Shown piece after piece: positions 19,584 to 28,234 of a DNA stretch of 64,000 nt. The position numbers were made by a program, and so were the translations under genes. Position 1 is the first letter of the stretch. Each line of letters starts with the position of its first letter. The stretch lies in the NCBI RefSeq assembly GCF_000178855.1, contig NZ_ADVG01000001.1, positions 3,447,481-3,511,480 on the forward strand, in the 5' to 3' direction. Source of the DNA: Ktedonobacter racemifer DSM 44963 (GTDB lineage: Bacteria > Chloroflexota > Ktedonobacteria > Ktedonobacterales > Ktedonobacteraceae). The notes below the pieces were generated by a model. It saw only the letters and a program-made list of their open reading frames with translations, made no database searches and had not been told where the DNA came from.

Positions 19584-19620
19584 GAGCAGACGACGCGTGC
19601 TTTAGCAGCGTCGTCTGCTC
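19582..19620. terminator. Hairpin after the HAD gene, 13-bp stem
   Basis: GAGCAGACGACGC (19584-19596) pairs with 19608-19620; the stem starts within the stop codon region. It shares GCGTGCTTTAGCAGCGTCG with the palindrome at 59.6 kb. It lies between convergent genes, so it may act on both. Confidence 0.7.
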
Positions 19621-19631
19621 TGCATCGGCCC

Positions 19632-20504
19632 CTACTTACAGCAGGTAATCATAGTGATTTCTGGGCGGCAGTTCAGGCGCACCTGGGGTGGCTTCATCCC
19701 CAGGCCACGCGTGGTATATTGCCACATCTCGCCCACACGGTACAGGCCACAGGAATACTTGCGGCCCAACGGTGGCAGCCTGAGCGCGCCCAACCATGGG
19801 AGACGCACCTGACCGCCATGCGAATGACCCGAGAGTTGGAGATCAAAACGTTGCGCTTTGACGGCCACATCGGCGAAGTCTGGCTCATGCACAAGCAAGA
19901 TAGCCGCTCCCTGCTCAGGTATCTTGCGTACAACAGCCTGAAACTTCTCCTGGTAGGAGACAGTGCGCGGCACAGAAGGCACCTTCCGCTGCTGAAAGAG
20001 ATCCGCCAGCCCCACGATATGCAGCATCTGGCCCGCCCGCTCAAGCGAGAATATCATCTCGGTGGCGTCATGAATACCATACTCCGTGAAGAGGGCACGT
20101 AAATACGCGGGACCCTGTGTTCCCACCCGATGATCATGATTGCCCAGGACCGCGAAGACGCCATCGCGCGCCTGGAGAAAACGCAGCGCTTTCAACGCCT
20201 CCAGAGCAGGCGGCTCGTATACCGAGAGAAAGTCGCCTGTAATGACCACGATATCGGGGTGCTGCTGGTTAACCGCCTGCACAATCTCTTGCAAGCGCGC
20301 ATAATCCATCCAGGTGGTATCGGCATGGATATCGCTAATGTGAGCGATCCGGTAGCCAGCAAAAGCGCTGTCCAGGCGTGGCAACACCAGCGAGAACTCG
20401 TTTACCTCCAGCCAGGATGGCTCGATACGACGCGCATAATAGTTCATCCCACCAATAGCTCCCAGAGCTCCAACCAGAACCGCACCCGCCGCTTTCCATT
20501 CCAT
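19632..20504 (-). CDS. Metallophosphoesterase (YkuE-like)
   Basis: 290 aa. An N-terminal hydrophobic segment (AAGAVLVGALGAIGGMNYYA) acts as signal or anchor. Calcineurin-like motifs in order: HISDIHADTTW, VVITGDFLS, VLGNHDHR, LLVHEPDF and LSGHSHGGQVRLP, giving the full dinuclear metal set. Members hydrolyse phosphoesters at or outside the membrane; some act on UDP-sugar lipid intermediates. Its start is preceded by AAGGAAG. Convergent with the HAD gene, divergent from the SDR gene across a 319-bp gap in which I see only a TATATAAT-like -10 (about 20731-20738) and no gene. Confidence 0.88.
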   Translation of the reverse strand: MEWKAAGAVLVGALGAIGGMNYYARRIEPSWLEVNEFSLVLPRLDSAFAGYRIAHISDIHADTTWMDYARLQEIVQAVNQQHPDIVVITGDFLSVYEPPALEALKALRFLQARDGVFAVLGNHDHRVGTQGPAYLRALFTEYGIHDATEMIFSLERAGQMLHIVGLADLFQQRKVPSVPRTVSYQEKFQAVVRKIPEQGAAILLVHEPDFADVAVKAQRFDLQLSGHSHGGQVRLPWLGALRLPPLGRKYSCGLYRVGEMWQYTTRGLGMKPPQVRLNCRPEITMITCCK

Positions 20505-20823
20505 GTTCTCTGTCTTCCTTTTCCTTGGCTGCCTGCTATGCTCTTCATACAGGCTCCTGGCTCACTTTACATTCAGTGGATATTATAGCGCTGCCTGGCG
20601 CGGAGAGAACAGAGGAAACGTCCCCCCAACCAAAAGGATAAATCAGCACGCCGTAAACGTGGTGCCTATAACGTGAGCCGACTCTGCAAAGAATTGACGA
20701 ACGCCCAAGTACCCACGGCTTGATCTCTCTATATAATAGACAGACAGATAGACACTACCCGCTCCACCGACTCAACTTCAACCGCTGCACTTGTCTTGAA
20801 CATCGATAAAGGAGCATGCAGTA

Positions 20824-21573
20824 ATGGCCAGAACCGCGATCATTACAGGCGGTATCAAAGGGCTAGGGAAGGCGATTGCGTTGCATATGGCACGTGAAGG
20901 ATATCATCTGGTACTCAGCTATCACTCAGATGACGTGGCGGCTCAGGAAACCTACCAGGAATGCCATGTGCTTACCCCACAGGTGCTGGTAATACGTTCC
21001 AATGTCGCCAATACCCACGATGTTGAGAATCTTTTTCATGTCGCCAACAACCAGCTTGGAAGCATCGATGTCCTGATCAATAACGCGGGACTGAATATTG
21101 ATAAACCAGTGCTGGAGCTAAGCGAAGAGGACTGGGATCGCGTCGTAGATACTAACATGAAGGGGACCTTTCTCTGCTCCCAATGCGCCGCGCGCTATAT
21201 GCTCCAGCAGGAAGCAGGTGGCTACATTATTAACCTGGGGGCCACAACCGGCATCACGGGACGAAAAAATGGCCTGAACTATTGCGCCTCCAAGGCCGGT
21301 ATCCTGACGATGACCAAATGCCTGGCCCTGGAACTGGCGCCAAAGATTCACGTCAACTGCATCCTGCCTGGCTTCATCCAGACCCAGGAGGTCGAGGAAC
21401 GCTATGGGACGAGTGATCCTCAGCGCCTCAAAAAGATTACGCAGAGCATTCCCCTCAACCGCATCGGCCAGCCTGAAGAGATAGCCCAGGCCGTTGATTT
21501 CCTGCTCTCACCTGGCGCCGACTTTATTCACGGCCAGAAGCTCATCGTGGACGGCGGAGGATTTATGTACTAA
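20824..21573 (+). CDS. Short-chain dehydrogenase/reductase (FabG-like)
   Basis: 249 aa, the classical SDR length. Cofactor motif TGGIKGLGKAIALHMA (Gly-rich), NNAGLN, catalytic Ser in LGATTG and YCASKAG (Tyr/Lys). The C-terminal LPGFIQT and VDGGGFMY are as in 3-oxoacyl-ACP reductases. NADPH-dependent carbonyl reduction is expected; fatty-acid role or another substrate cannot be separated by sequence alone. AAAGGAG lies 9 nt before the ATG. The stop codon lies inside a 32-bp palindrome. Confidence 0.88.
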   Translation: MARTAIITGGIKGLGKAIALHMAREGYHLVLSYHSDDVAAQETYQECHVLTPQVLVIRSNVANTHDVENLFHVANNQLGSIDVLINNAGLNIDKPVLELSEEDWDRVVDTNMKGTFLCSQCAARYMLQQEAGGYIINLGATTGITGRKNGLNYCASKAGILTMTKCLALELAPKIHVNCILPGFIQTQEVEERYGTSDPQRLKKITQSIPLNRIGQPEEIAQAVDFLLSPGADFIHGQKLIVDGGGFMY

Positions 21574-21632
21574 AAAATATTGTTGAGCCTTGTGGGCTTT
21601 GCCCGCAAGGCTCAACAATATTTTTTAGTACA
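21566..21632. terminator. 32-bp palindrome, bidirectional terminator
   Basis: Arms 21566-21597 and 21601-21632 with loop TTT and a single G-T mismatch. The stem starts in the last codons of the SDR gene and has A-runs and T-runs on both sides, serving the convergent SDR and HTH genes. Confidence 0.85.
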
Positions 21633-22127
21633 CTATAGTTCAGCCTGGCGCTGCTGAGCGTCATCAATCAGGCCCACCAGGTACTGAAGCTTCTTGATCG
21701 TATGCTCAACATTGCGCTTGTTGCGCTCGTAGCCATCGGGGGCAAGCTGCTTAAACCAGGTCTGAATATCCTCTTCGGAGATGTCAAACCACTTGGCATC
21801 AGCCTGCAAACGCAGATAGACGCGCATCTGCGGGTCCTGCTTCTTGCGCACCGGGGCCTGGGGCGCCTCGCCTGCGCTCTCGCGCTCATCGGCCTCGACT
21901 GCCGCCGCAAGCTCAGTCTCGGGATGTAACTCATTGTAGAGCGCCTGTATGTCTGCCGCGCGGAAGAAGGACTCGCGTCCCACGCCGCGCTTTGGCTTTA
22001 TACGCCCATCCTTGATCCACTGTTCCAGGGTAATGCGATCAATCCCCAGCATACGCGCCGCCTCGCCCGCATCGATAAAGGCAAAACGCCCACCGGGACC
22101 TCCCGGCCCTCCAGGTTTATTTAGCAT
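21633..22127 (-). CDS. Helix-turn-helix DNA-binding domain protein
   Basis: 164 aa. Residues 1-14 are Gly/Pro-rich; a MerR/excisionase-type HTH follows at about 15-65 (IDAGEAARMLGIDRITLEQW ... ADIQALYNEL). An acidic linker leads to a C-terminal domain with WFDISEEDIQTWFKQLAPDG and a helix with many basic residues. No effector-binding domain typical of MerR regulators is visible. GGAGG precedes the start. The divergent 331-bp space to the histidine kinase is AT-rich and holds no gene I can see. Confidence 0.7.
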   Translation of the reverse strand: MLNKPGGPGGPGGRFAFIDAGEAARMLGIDRITLEQWIKDGRIKPKRGVGRESFFRAADIQALYNELHPETELAAAVEADERESAGEAPQAPVRKKQDPQMRVYLRLQADAKWFDISEEDIQTWFKQLAPDGYERNKRNVEHTIKKLQYLVGLIDDAQQRQAEL

Positions 22128-22458
22128 AGCTCTTTATTCCTCCATAGTATCTGCAAATCATGAATTTTATGGCTTCTCTCCCCAATTATAGCGCACACCA
22201 CGACCCAGAGAACCTGTCCAATCGGGCAAGCGCTTTATAATAATATACACATTTGTAGCACAAGAGAAAATAAAATAAGCTAAATTGTAAACCAAAAGTA
22301 ATTTGCTATAGAAAATTATATTTCCAGCATGTTAATATATTTCTATACATACCTCTTCTCTATCTTGTTTAGCCGTGTACAAGATGTTTTGCAGATTCTG
22401 TAATCTGCGCATGGCATGTGCTAGTTGTCAATATGTGGATTGCGGAGGATTAGTCATC

Positions 22459-23661
22459 ATGTGGAGTCACCTGCTTACCTCCTGGCCGCGCCTCTTCTTA
22501 CGTCTCCCCTTAGCGCTGAAATTGTGTATTTGCGGAGTTTGCTTTATTGCTTGTACGGCCATCTATTACTGGACCCTGCCCTTTACGCACACCGGGTATA
22601 TTCTCGCGGTCCCAATGCTGCTCTCCTCCTGGACCTTCAACAGGTACGGAGCATTCTGCGTCTTTGTCTGCAACATAGGCGTCTTGATTCTCTATAATCT
22701 GCTCATATACCACCTGGCACCACTGACGCCAACCTATCTCTACTCGCTGCTGGGAAGTGTCGTGGTCTTGCTTATTGAGGGTTATCTGATGTGTACGCTA
22801 CGCAGTATGCTCGACGCCACGGAAGAGGCACAGCGGCACGCAGAGGAGGCCAAAAAACAGGAGCACGATGCCTATGAGCGCCAGCGCCAGCTCAACCAGC
22901 TCAAGAACCAGTTCATTATCAACGTCAATCACGAGTTGCGCACCCCCCTCTCGGCGGCATATGGCTATATAGAAATGCTCGCTCACCTGCTGGAGCAGAC
23001 AGGGCATCTGACGCGTGACCTCCACGGGGTCTATCTCAGAAACGCACTCAACTACTGCGACGAGCTGCGCCGCCTCGTCAACAACGTGCTGGATACCATG
23101 GCTATCGCGAATAATAGAGGTGACCTGGCGGTAGAGAATCTACAACTCTATCGTATTGTGTATGACATGGTCGCCCAATTTGAAATGCTTTACCAGTGTC
23201 ATAACCAGGTGCATACCAGGATCTCGCGTCACCTCTTTGTCAGTGGGAATGCTCATTGCATACGTCATATTCTCTACAACCTGCTCTCCAACGCCTTCAA
23301 ATACTCTCCCAACATGAGTCCCATCCTTATTGAAGCGGGCACCGATGGAGAACAGGTTCACATCACCGTCAGCGATAGAGGGGCAGGCATCCCACCACAA
23401 GAGCAGGCCATGCTCTTCGAGCAATTTGCGCGCTTGCCACAAGACCTGGCGGGGCCAACGCGTGGCAGCGGCCTGGGCCTGTATATCAGCAAGCACCTGG
23501 TCGAAGCCATGCATGGAAAGATCTGGGTAGAGAGCCAGGGGATACCGGGCATAGGGAGCCAGTTCCACTTTACGCTTCCCGGCATTGTGAAGATGCAGCG
23601 GCAGTTTGTGCCTGCGCCTCAGACTCCCATACCGGCGCCCGGTCCCGCGATACTCAATTAG
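22459..23661 (+). CDS. Sensor histidine kinase
   Basis: 400 aa from the ATG at 22459, which has GCGGAGGAT 8 nt before it; the frame is open 28 codons upstream but that part looks non-coding. Four hydrophobic segments lie within residues 10-120 (for example TGYILAVPMLLSSW and YSLLGSVVVLLIEGYLM), then a coiled-coil linker, the H box NVNHELRTPLSAAYGYIEML, and the HATPase domain with NLLSNAFKYSP (N), DRGAGIPPQ (G1), FEQFARL (F) and GSGLGLYISK (G2). No large extracellular domain, so it senses membrane or internal cues. No cognate regulator is adjacent. Confidence 0.9.
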   Translation: MWSHLLTSWPRLFLRLPLALKLCICGVCFIACTAIYYWTLPFTHTGYILAVPMLLSSWTFNRYGAFCVFVCNIGVLILYNLLIYHLAPLTPTYLYSLLGSVVVLLIEGYLMCTLRSMLDATEEAQRHAEEAKKQEHDAYERQRQLNQLKNQFIINVNHELRTPLSAAYGYIEMLAHLLEQTGHLTRDLHGVYLRNALNYCDELRRLVNNVLDTMAIANNRGDLAVENLQLYRIVYDMVAQFEMLYQCHNQVHTRISRHLFVSGNAHCIRHILYNLLSNAFKYSPNMSPILIEAGTDGEQVHITVSDRGAGIPPQEQAMLFEQFARLPQDLAGPTRGSGLGLYISKHLVEAMHGKIWVESQGIPGIGSQFHFTLPGIVKMQRQFVPAPQTPIPAPGPAILN

Positions 23662-23686
23662 GTCTCGCGCCCGCGGTGCTCGCAAC

Positions 23687-23755
23687 AATAAGAGGTAGTG
23701 TAGCATGGCCCTGGCAGCCTTTGGCTGCCAGGGCCATGCTACACTACCTCTTATT
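23687..23755. terminator. Perfect 33-bp palindrome, bidirectional terminator
   Basis: Arms 23687-23719 and 23723-23755, loop TTT. It lies between the convergent kinase and rsmD genes and overlaps the rsmD stop codon by 2 bp. Confidence 0.88.
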
Positions 23756-24338
23756 ACTCTTCTTCAGCGCCGGGAACACGGTAAAACATCAAGAGGGTGC
23801 TGCCATAGCGTCGCTCGTCGACGAGGGTGAGACGCTGACAGGTGACTGCGGCAACTCCGGGCCGCTCCTTGGGATGGATCTGCACAATCACCAGGCCATC
23901 ATCAGGAACCAGGGGCGAATGGTCCAGCATCTCCAGCGCACGCGCCGCCATCTCCTGGTATTGAGGGGGCGCAACGTAGATAATGTCATAGGGTTTTGGC
24001 GCGGCTCCGGGTGCTGCACCAGCCTGGAGAAACTTAAAAGCGTCTCCCCGCACCGTCTCCGCCCGGTTGATCAGGCCCGTCAATTGCAGGTTCTCGCGCA
24101 GGATACGAAATACCTGGGGATTGAGTTCCAGAAAGGTCGCGTGGGCAGCCCCCCGACTGAGGGCCTCAATACCAACATTGCCAACACCACCAAATAGATC
24201 CAGGAAGCGTGTACCCTGGACCTCGCCAGACAGGATATCAAAGAGCGCTGTTTTGACGCGATCCAGGATGGGTCGAGTGTCAATCGTTTTAGGTGACTTG
24301 AGCCGTTTTCCTTTCGCCTCACCGGTTACCACGCGCAT
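23754..24338 (-). CDS. rsmD: 16S rRNA (guanine-N2) methyltransferase RsmD-like
   Basis: 194 aa. MRVVTGEAKGKRLKSP start, TRPILDRVKTALFDIL, SAM-binding DLFGGVGNVGIEALSRGA and FLELNPQ, as in RsmD, which methylates G966 of 16S rRNA. The catalytic motif, normally DPPY, reads YVAPPQYQ, so the first Asp is replaced and Tyr displaced by one residue, an oddity that could alter activity. AGAGGAGG sits 6 nt before the ATG, inside the end of the upstream gene, with a 20-bp overlap that implies coupled translation. Confidence 0.85.
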   Translation of the reverse strand: MRVVTGEAKGKRLKSPKTIDTRPILDRVKTALFDILSGEVQGTRFLDLFGGVGNVGIEALSRGAAHATFLELNPQVFRILRENLQLTGLINRAETVRGDAFKFLQAGAAPGAAPKPYDIIYVAPPQYQEMAARALEMLDHSPLVPDDGLVIVQIHPKERPGVAAVTCQRLTLVDERRYGSTLLMFYRVPGAEEE

Positions 24339-25641
24339 ATTTTTCCTCCTCTAACAGGTGTAAGACGGCCTCGACCTCGGGTATAAAATTATCTTCCTTA
24401 GCCCACGAAATCAAAGCTTCGTTTTGATCTACCTTCAATTTTTTCTGTATGGTTATTCCCCAAACGCCTGCGAGCAAGGCATGCAACTGCTCTTTGCTAA
24501 TCTGTGAACCCACCAGTATATTGAGGACCTTCAAGCGATCTGGACTCGCAGTCGTCGCGCCCTGCATTTCACGAAACGTGTGCAGTTTATCCGATGCCAC
24601 GTCCAGGATAGCCTGAGAGAACATCGGCTCCTCGCCCTCCTCCAGGTCAACCAGGCCATCGAGATCTTCAGGCTCAACCTCCTCATCAAAGGCTCTCGCC
24701 TGGCGTGAGGCAGCCTGGCGCGTCCCATTCAGGGGAACCACATTCGTGGGCAGAGTGGTATGATTGTTCCCATTTACCTGGGGAGCCGCGATAACTGGTC
24801 GCGTCGGCTGATCAGCAACGGCTTCCCGCTTGGCAGCTTCAGTTTGCCTCTGGGGAACAGGCTGTGCCTCGGCCTGCCTGGGCTGTGACCTCTGCTCATT
24901 CTGTGCCTCGGCTGAAGAAGCCTGATGTGGTCGTTCATTGCCCGTTGTAGAGGCAGTGGTCTGCGTAGATTGATTGGCCAAATGCTGCTTATCATCGCCG
25001 CCACTGTCGGCATCCCGCAATTCACGCAACCGTGCAATTGCTGAGCGCCGATTAATGTTGGAGAGGGAGCGCACATTCAACTGCTTCATAGCCTCATGTG
25101 GCTCAATCCCCCAGGTCTCTTTAATATAGTGGATAAAATCTGGCAGCGACATATCGCCACCGAGATCACCAGTCACCTTCGGGACCGAAGGGAGGGTGAC
25201 CCCGCTATGCTGGCGCGGCACTGGCGCCTGTGCCTCTTCGACAGGGGCAGCACTCTCGCGCACCTTAGAGGTGGGCTGAGTTGGCTGCGTACTCGTCTGC
25301 GGAGCGGGCACAGAGGCGGGTCTCTGTGGTGGAGTTGCAGGACGCCCACCAGCTGGCGCCCCCTGAGGAGCAGGCGTACTCACCCTGAGGCTACCTGGAG
25401 CATTTCCTGAAACACTACTCGGGATGGCACGAGATACACGTTTCTCTATGCGACTTATTAGCTGATCCAAGCCCTGCTCGGCTTCATTCAACAACTGCTC
25501 GCGCTCCTGATCGCTCGCACCCAGTGGCATAGGGATACCCATCTCAAGCGTATGCCTGCGCCCTCCGCTCTCAAATTCAGTCGCATAACGCAACCAGATA
25601 TGCCTGTTGTCGCCTTCCAGTTTCGCCTTCTGGCCATCCAT
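24319..25641 (-). CDS. Hypothetical protein with long Gln/Pro-rich linker
   Basis: 440 aa from the ATG at 25641 (GAGGAG 9 nt upstream). Not assigned to a family. Residues 1-75 look folded (HIWLRYATEFESGGRRHTLE, then a helix with QGLDQLISRIEKRVSRAI). A low-complexity Pro/Gln/Ala stretch holds an island DFIHYIKETWGIEPHEAMKQ, followed by LNVRSLSNINRRSAIARLRE. The C-terminal 110 residues look helical (LKVLNILVGSQISKEQLHAL, ISWAKEDNFIPEVEAVLHLL). The island is reminiscent of a short DNA/RNA-binding helix pair, but this is a guess. Overlaps rsmD by 20 bp, so it shares an operon with it. Confidence 0.7.
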   Translation of the reverse strand: MDGQKAKLEGDNRHIWLRYATEFESGGRRHTLEMGIPMPLGASDQEREQLLNEAEQGLDQLISRIEKRVSRAIPSSVSGNAPGSLRVSTPAPQGAPAGGRPATPPQRPASVPAPQTSTQPTQPTSKVRESAAPVEEAQAPVPRQHSGVTLPSVPKVTGDLGGDMSLPDFIHYIKETWGIEPHEAMKQLNVRSLSNINRRSAIARLRELRDADSGGDDKQHLANQSTQTTASTTGNERPHQASSAEAQNEQRSQPRQAEAQPVPQRQTEAAKREAVADQPTRPVIAAPQVNGNNHTTLPTNVVPLNGTRQAASRQARAFDEEVEPEDLDGLVDLEEGEEPMFSQAILDVASDKLHTFREMQGATTASPDRLKVLNILVGSQISKEQLHALLAGVWGITIQKKLKVDQNEALISWAKEDNFIPEVEAVLHLLEEEKYARGNR

Positions 25642-25893
25642 AAGACACTTTCTCCTCTTTGCTGTTCTGCCCACTCTTATTCCGACAATGTGTTCACGCC
25701 TACCCTTCCAATTCTACACAATCCGCGGCGAAACACAAAATAGTCATCGGCCTGCGCCCCGAGGACACAAAAATTGGAACTAGTGTACGTGTCTTATTAT
25801 AGCAAAAACTGATCTCATGTACACTCTTTCCTCATCCTTCTTTCAGGGCCTTTATAAAAGTCACCCCTTCCCCTCCTTTGATTAGAAAACTCG

Positions 25894-25984
25894 ATGTGCA
25901 TGTTTTTGGCGAGACGCCTCGCGCCTGGGTATGTGGGTGGTGCGTGCTGGCAGCCTGTAGCTGCCAGCACGCACCACCCACATA
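25894..25984. repeat. Dispersed module plus perfect 25-bp palindrome
   Basis: Module 25894-25929 (ATGTGCATGTTTTTGGCGAG then ACGCCTCGCGCCTG) followed by arms 25930-25954 and 25960-25984, loop CTGTA. The palindrome core matches the 6.8-kb element. It fills the gap 25642-26091, which otherwise holds no gene I can see. Confidence 0.8.
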
Positions 25985-26091
25985 TAGGATCCATTTAGCG
26001 CTCGCTTGCCTGGTAAATGCAGAATATGATACAACGATAACAGGCTTGCCAGCGGGCGCCTTTAACTCCACCTAGAAACGGATGCACATAT

Positions 26092-26775
26092 ATGACGCTA
26101 GATGAACAGCACGCACGGGAAAAAGCCCAGCATCTCTATGATACCTACACCAGTCGGGGCGATGTACTGAATTATTTCTCAACGCTCTACCAGCAAGCCC
26201 AGGGAGACGCCTCAGCCATTCCCTGGGCGGACCAGCAAGTAAATACGCACTTCACGGACTGGGCCGAACGCCAGCAGTTCCAGGGAAACAACAGGCGCGC
26301 GCTCGTCGTTGGCTGTGGCCTGGGAGATGATGCCGAGGCCCTGACGTGCCTGGGCTTTCAGGTCACCGCCTTCGATATCGCGCCAGAGGCTATTGAATGG
26401 AGCAAACGACGCTTCCCCGAGACCACGGTCCACTACGAGGCTGCAAACCTCTTCGCCCTACCTCAAGCATGGCAGCAAAGCTTCGACTTCATTCTGGAGA
26501 TATATACTATCCAGACCCTTCCTCACGAACTAAGGTCCCGCGCCATGGAATGTATCAGCCTCTGCCTGGCACCCGGCGGTGACCTGCTCGTGATCTGCCG
26601 TGGCACAGAGAGCGAGGAACGCGATGGTAAAATCCCCTCTCCCCTGAGCCGGCAAAGCCTCTCGGTCTTCCAGTCCTGCGGCCTGCAAGAGGTCACCTTC
26701 GACGACTTTTACGACCAGGAAGAGCCTCCCAAGCGTCGTTTCCGCATCCACTATCACCTATCCAAGCATTCCTAA
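26092..26775 (+). CDS. SAM-dependent methyltransferase (class I)
   Basis: 227 aa. Motif I is ALVVGCGLGDDAEAL, followed by VTAFDIAPEAIEWSKRRFP (acidic residue binding the SAM ribose) and DFILEIYTIQTLPHELRSRA near the active site; LAPGGDLLVICRG is the usual beta-5 region. The arrangement recalls thiopurine-methyltransferase-like enzymes. Substrate unknown. The start at 26092 has a weak ribosome site. A 26-bp palindrome follows. Confidence 0.85.
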   Translation: MTLDEQHAREKAQHLYDTYTSRGDVLNYFSTLYQQAQGDASAIPWADQQVNTHFTDWAERQQFQGNNRRALVVGCGLGDDAEALTCLGFQVTAFDIAPEAIEWSKRRFPETTVHYEAANLFALPQAWQQSFDFILEIYTIQTLPHELRSRAMECISLCLAPGGDLLVICRGTESEERDGKIPSPLSRQSLSVFQSCGLQEVTFDDFYDQEEPPKRRFRIHYHLSKHS

Positions 26776-26832
26776 AAACACATTTCCGACCTCGGCAAGC
26801 TCCAATCCTCTGGGTCTCGCAAATCATCAATG

Positions 26833-26887
26833 GGTTCTAGTGTTGGTGGCGGGCTGGCAGAGCCAGCCCGCCACCAACACTAGAACC
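26833..26887. terminator. Perfect 26-bp palindrome after the methyltransferase gene
   Basis: Arms 26833-26858 and 26862-26887, loop AGA, centre GGC-AGA-GCC. No clear T-run follows. Confidence 0.75.
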
Positions 26888-27010
26888 TGGCGAGCCATGT
26901 AGTGGCGAGAAGTCTGCGCCTTCACCATAGATAAAAAGCTATATGCTCCCCTAAAACTTCTATAGAGATAAAACGTATAAGAGAATAGAATATGCTCCCT
27001 ATCTTTTCAA

Positions 27011-27130
27011 TCAGTACGCCCTGATGTGTCGGACGATGAAGCCAAAGCCGCACGCCTGAAACGGTATGCTGAATTGCGGTGGAGTTCAGACACAACTCCA
27101 AGCCCTCGGCTTTAGCCGTAGGGTACTGAC
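27011..27130 (+). mobile_element. Fossil 3' end of an IS200/IS605-type tnpB and its right end
   Basis: The plus-strand frame 27011-27115 reads SVRPDVSDDEAKAARLKRYA and on to a TAG in CTCGGCTTTAGCCG. The tail 27098-27130 (CCAAGCCCTCGGCTTTAGCC, then GTAGGGTACTGAC) has the stem-loop and terminal GTACTGAC typical of these right ends, where the TnpB guide-RNA scaffold lies. All upstream parts of the element are gone. Confidence 0.6.
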
Positions 27131-27331
27131 TTCAACATCAACATAGGGGAGAAACAAAATTCGTTCCATTTCAAAGTCAACTCGCACAGCCACACAGACA
27201 GTCGTCGTTATCATCACCAGTACCGCCAGCAAGGTTATAAGCATCGGGCCTGGCGCAAGCCGGTACTCCCAGGAGAGCAGCAGTACACTGACCATGACGA
27301 CTCCCAACAAGGGGAACAGGAAGTGGAGCAC
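27131..27331 (-). pseudogene. Membrane protein fragment truncated at the IS right end
   Basis: The open frame from GTG 27331 encodes VLHFLFPLLGVVMVSVLLLS and LITLLAVLVMITTTVCVAV, two hydrophobic helices, then FEMERILFLPYVDVEV, after which the sequence becomes the insertion-sequence end. Probably the N-terminal remnant of a membrane protein cut by the tnpB element. Not assigned to a family. Confidence 0.35.
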
Positions 27332-27381
27332 ATGCGCACGCAGAATATCCCCTGGCGTGACTGGTAAAGGTCAAGGGAAAA

Positions 27382-27430
27382 GAAGAGAGCGAGGCCCTGT
27401 CGGCAATGCCAACAGGGCCTCGCTCTCTTC
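27382..27430 (-). terminator. 19-bp stem terminator-like hairpin
   Basis: Arms 27382-27400 and 27412-27430 with an 11-nt loop; flanked on the minus strand by TTTTCCCTTGACCTTT. It lies 16 bp beyond the stop of the YflT-like gene. Confidence 0.75.
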
Positions 27431-27446
27431 TAAGGAGTTCTTCATA

Positions 27447-28025
27447 CTAGGACTCGGGTTCGGAGGGATTGTTCTCACCAGTGTTCAGGGGGCCGGAAAC
27501 TCCACGCGGGCGGATGGGCGGCGTTGTGTTGACAACACCCGTCTTGGTCGCGGCATCATAGGACCCATTGGCACGCATAATCGCTAATGCATCGTCATAG
27601 CTGACCTCACCAGCCGTCTTGACCGTGACAACAGTGTGGCCTGCCGCTATTTCTTGCTGGTAGAAGCGCGCATCCTTCTCGGGAATACCAATACGTACAA
27701 ACGAACCAATTAAGCCACCGGCCGCTGCGCCCAGCGCGGCACCGCCCAGGGTTGCTACCAAGATACCGCCCGCGATGGCTGGACCAATCCCTGGAATCAA
27801 CAATGTCGCCACGGCCCCCAGCACGCCACCAAGCACGCCACCCTCCACCATACCGGTAGCCGTATTGACAGCGGTCGCCTCTGAAAGCCCCTCCAGGCGA
27901 GCATGCGCCAGATAGCCAATCTCATCATCGGTAAAGCCCGCGTGCCGCAGCGCTTCAATAGCGTTCCGGGCCTGCTCTTTATCCGCGAAAACACCGACGG
28001 CGATTGTCTTCTGCACCATTGCCAT
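27447..28025 (-). CDS. YflT/GsiB-like stress protein with glycine-zipper segment
   Basis: 192 aa. The N-terminal domain has AVGVFADKEQARNAIEALRH, then AGFTDDEIGYL, the YflT (heat-induced stress) domain pattern. A Gly/Ala-rich hydrophobic stretch follows (GGVLGGVLGAVATLLIPGIG, GGAALGAAAGGLIGSF), a glycine-zipper that may insert in membranes. Then comes a ferredoxin-like segment with EKDARFYQQEIAAGHTVVTV. Family members are general stress proteins of unclear biochemistry. AGGAGG lies 8 nt before the ATG. Confidence 0.75.
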   Translation of the reverse strand: MAMVQKTIAVGVFADKEQARNAIEALRHAGFTDDEIGYLAHARLEGLSEATAVNTATGMVEGGVLGGVLGAVATLLIPGIGPAIAGGILVATLGGAALGAAAGGLIGSFVRIGIPEKDARFYQQEIAAGHTVVTVKTAGEVSYDDALAIMRANGSYDAATKTGVVNTTPPIRPRGVSGPLNTGENNPSEPES

Positions 28026-28234
28026 AGCCAGACCTCCTTTCTTAACAAGAGAGGTGGTTGGTCAGCGAAATTGAATACATTCTTGCCAGTTAACTCGAAT
28101 TAACTCAGAGCACATTCTCAGCCTCATTTACTCCCACAAAAAAGGCCTGTTGTGTCACTTGCATAATACACGGGAGAAGGGAAAAGCGAGTTTCAGCTAC
28201 CCGACTAACGCTGCTGAAGCACGCGTTGTTCCAC

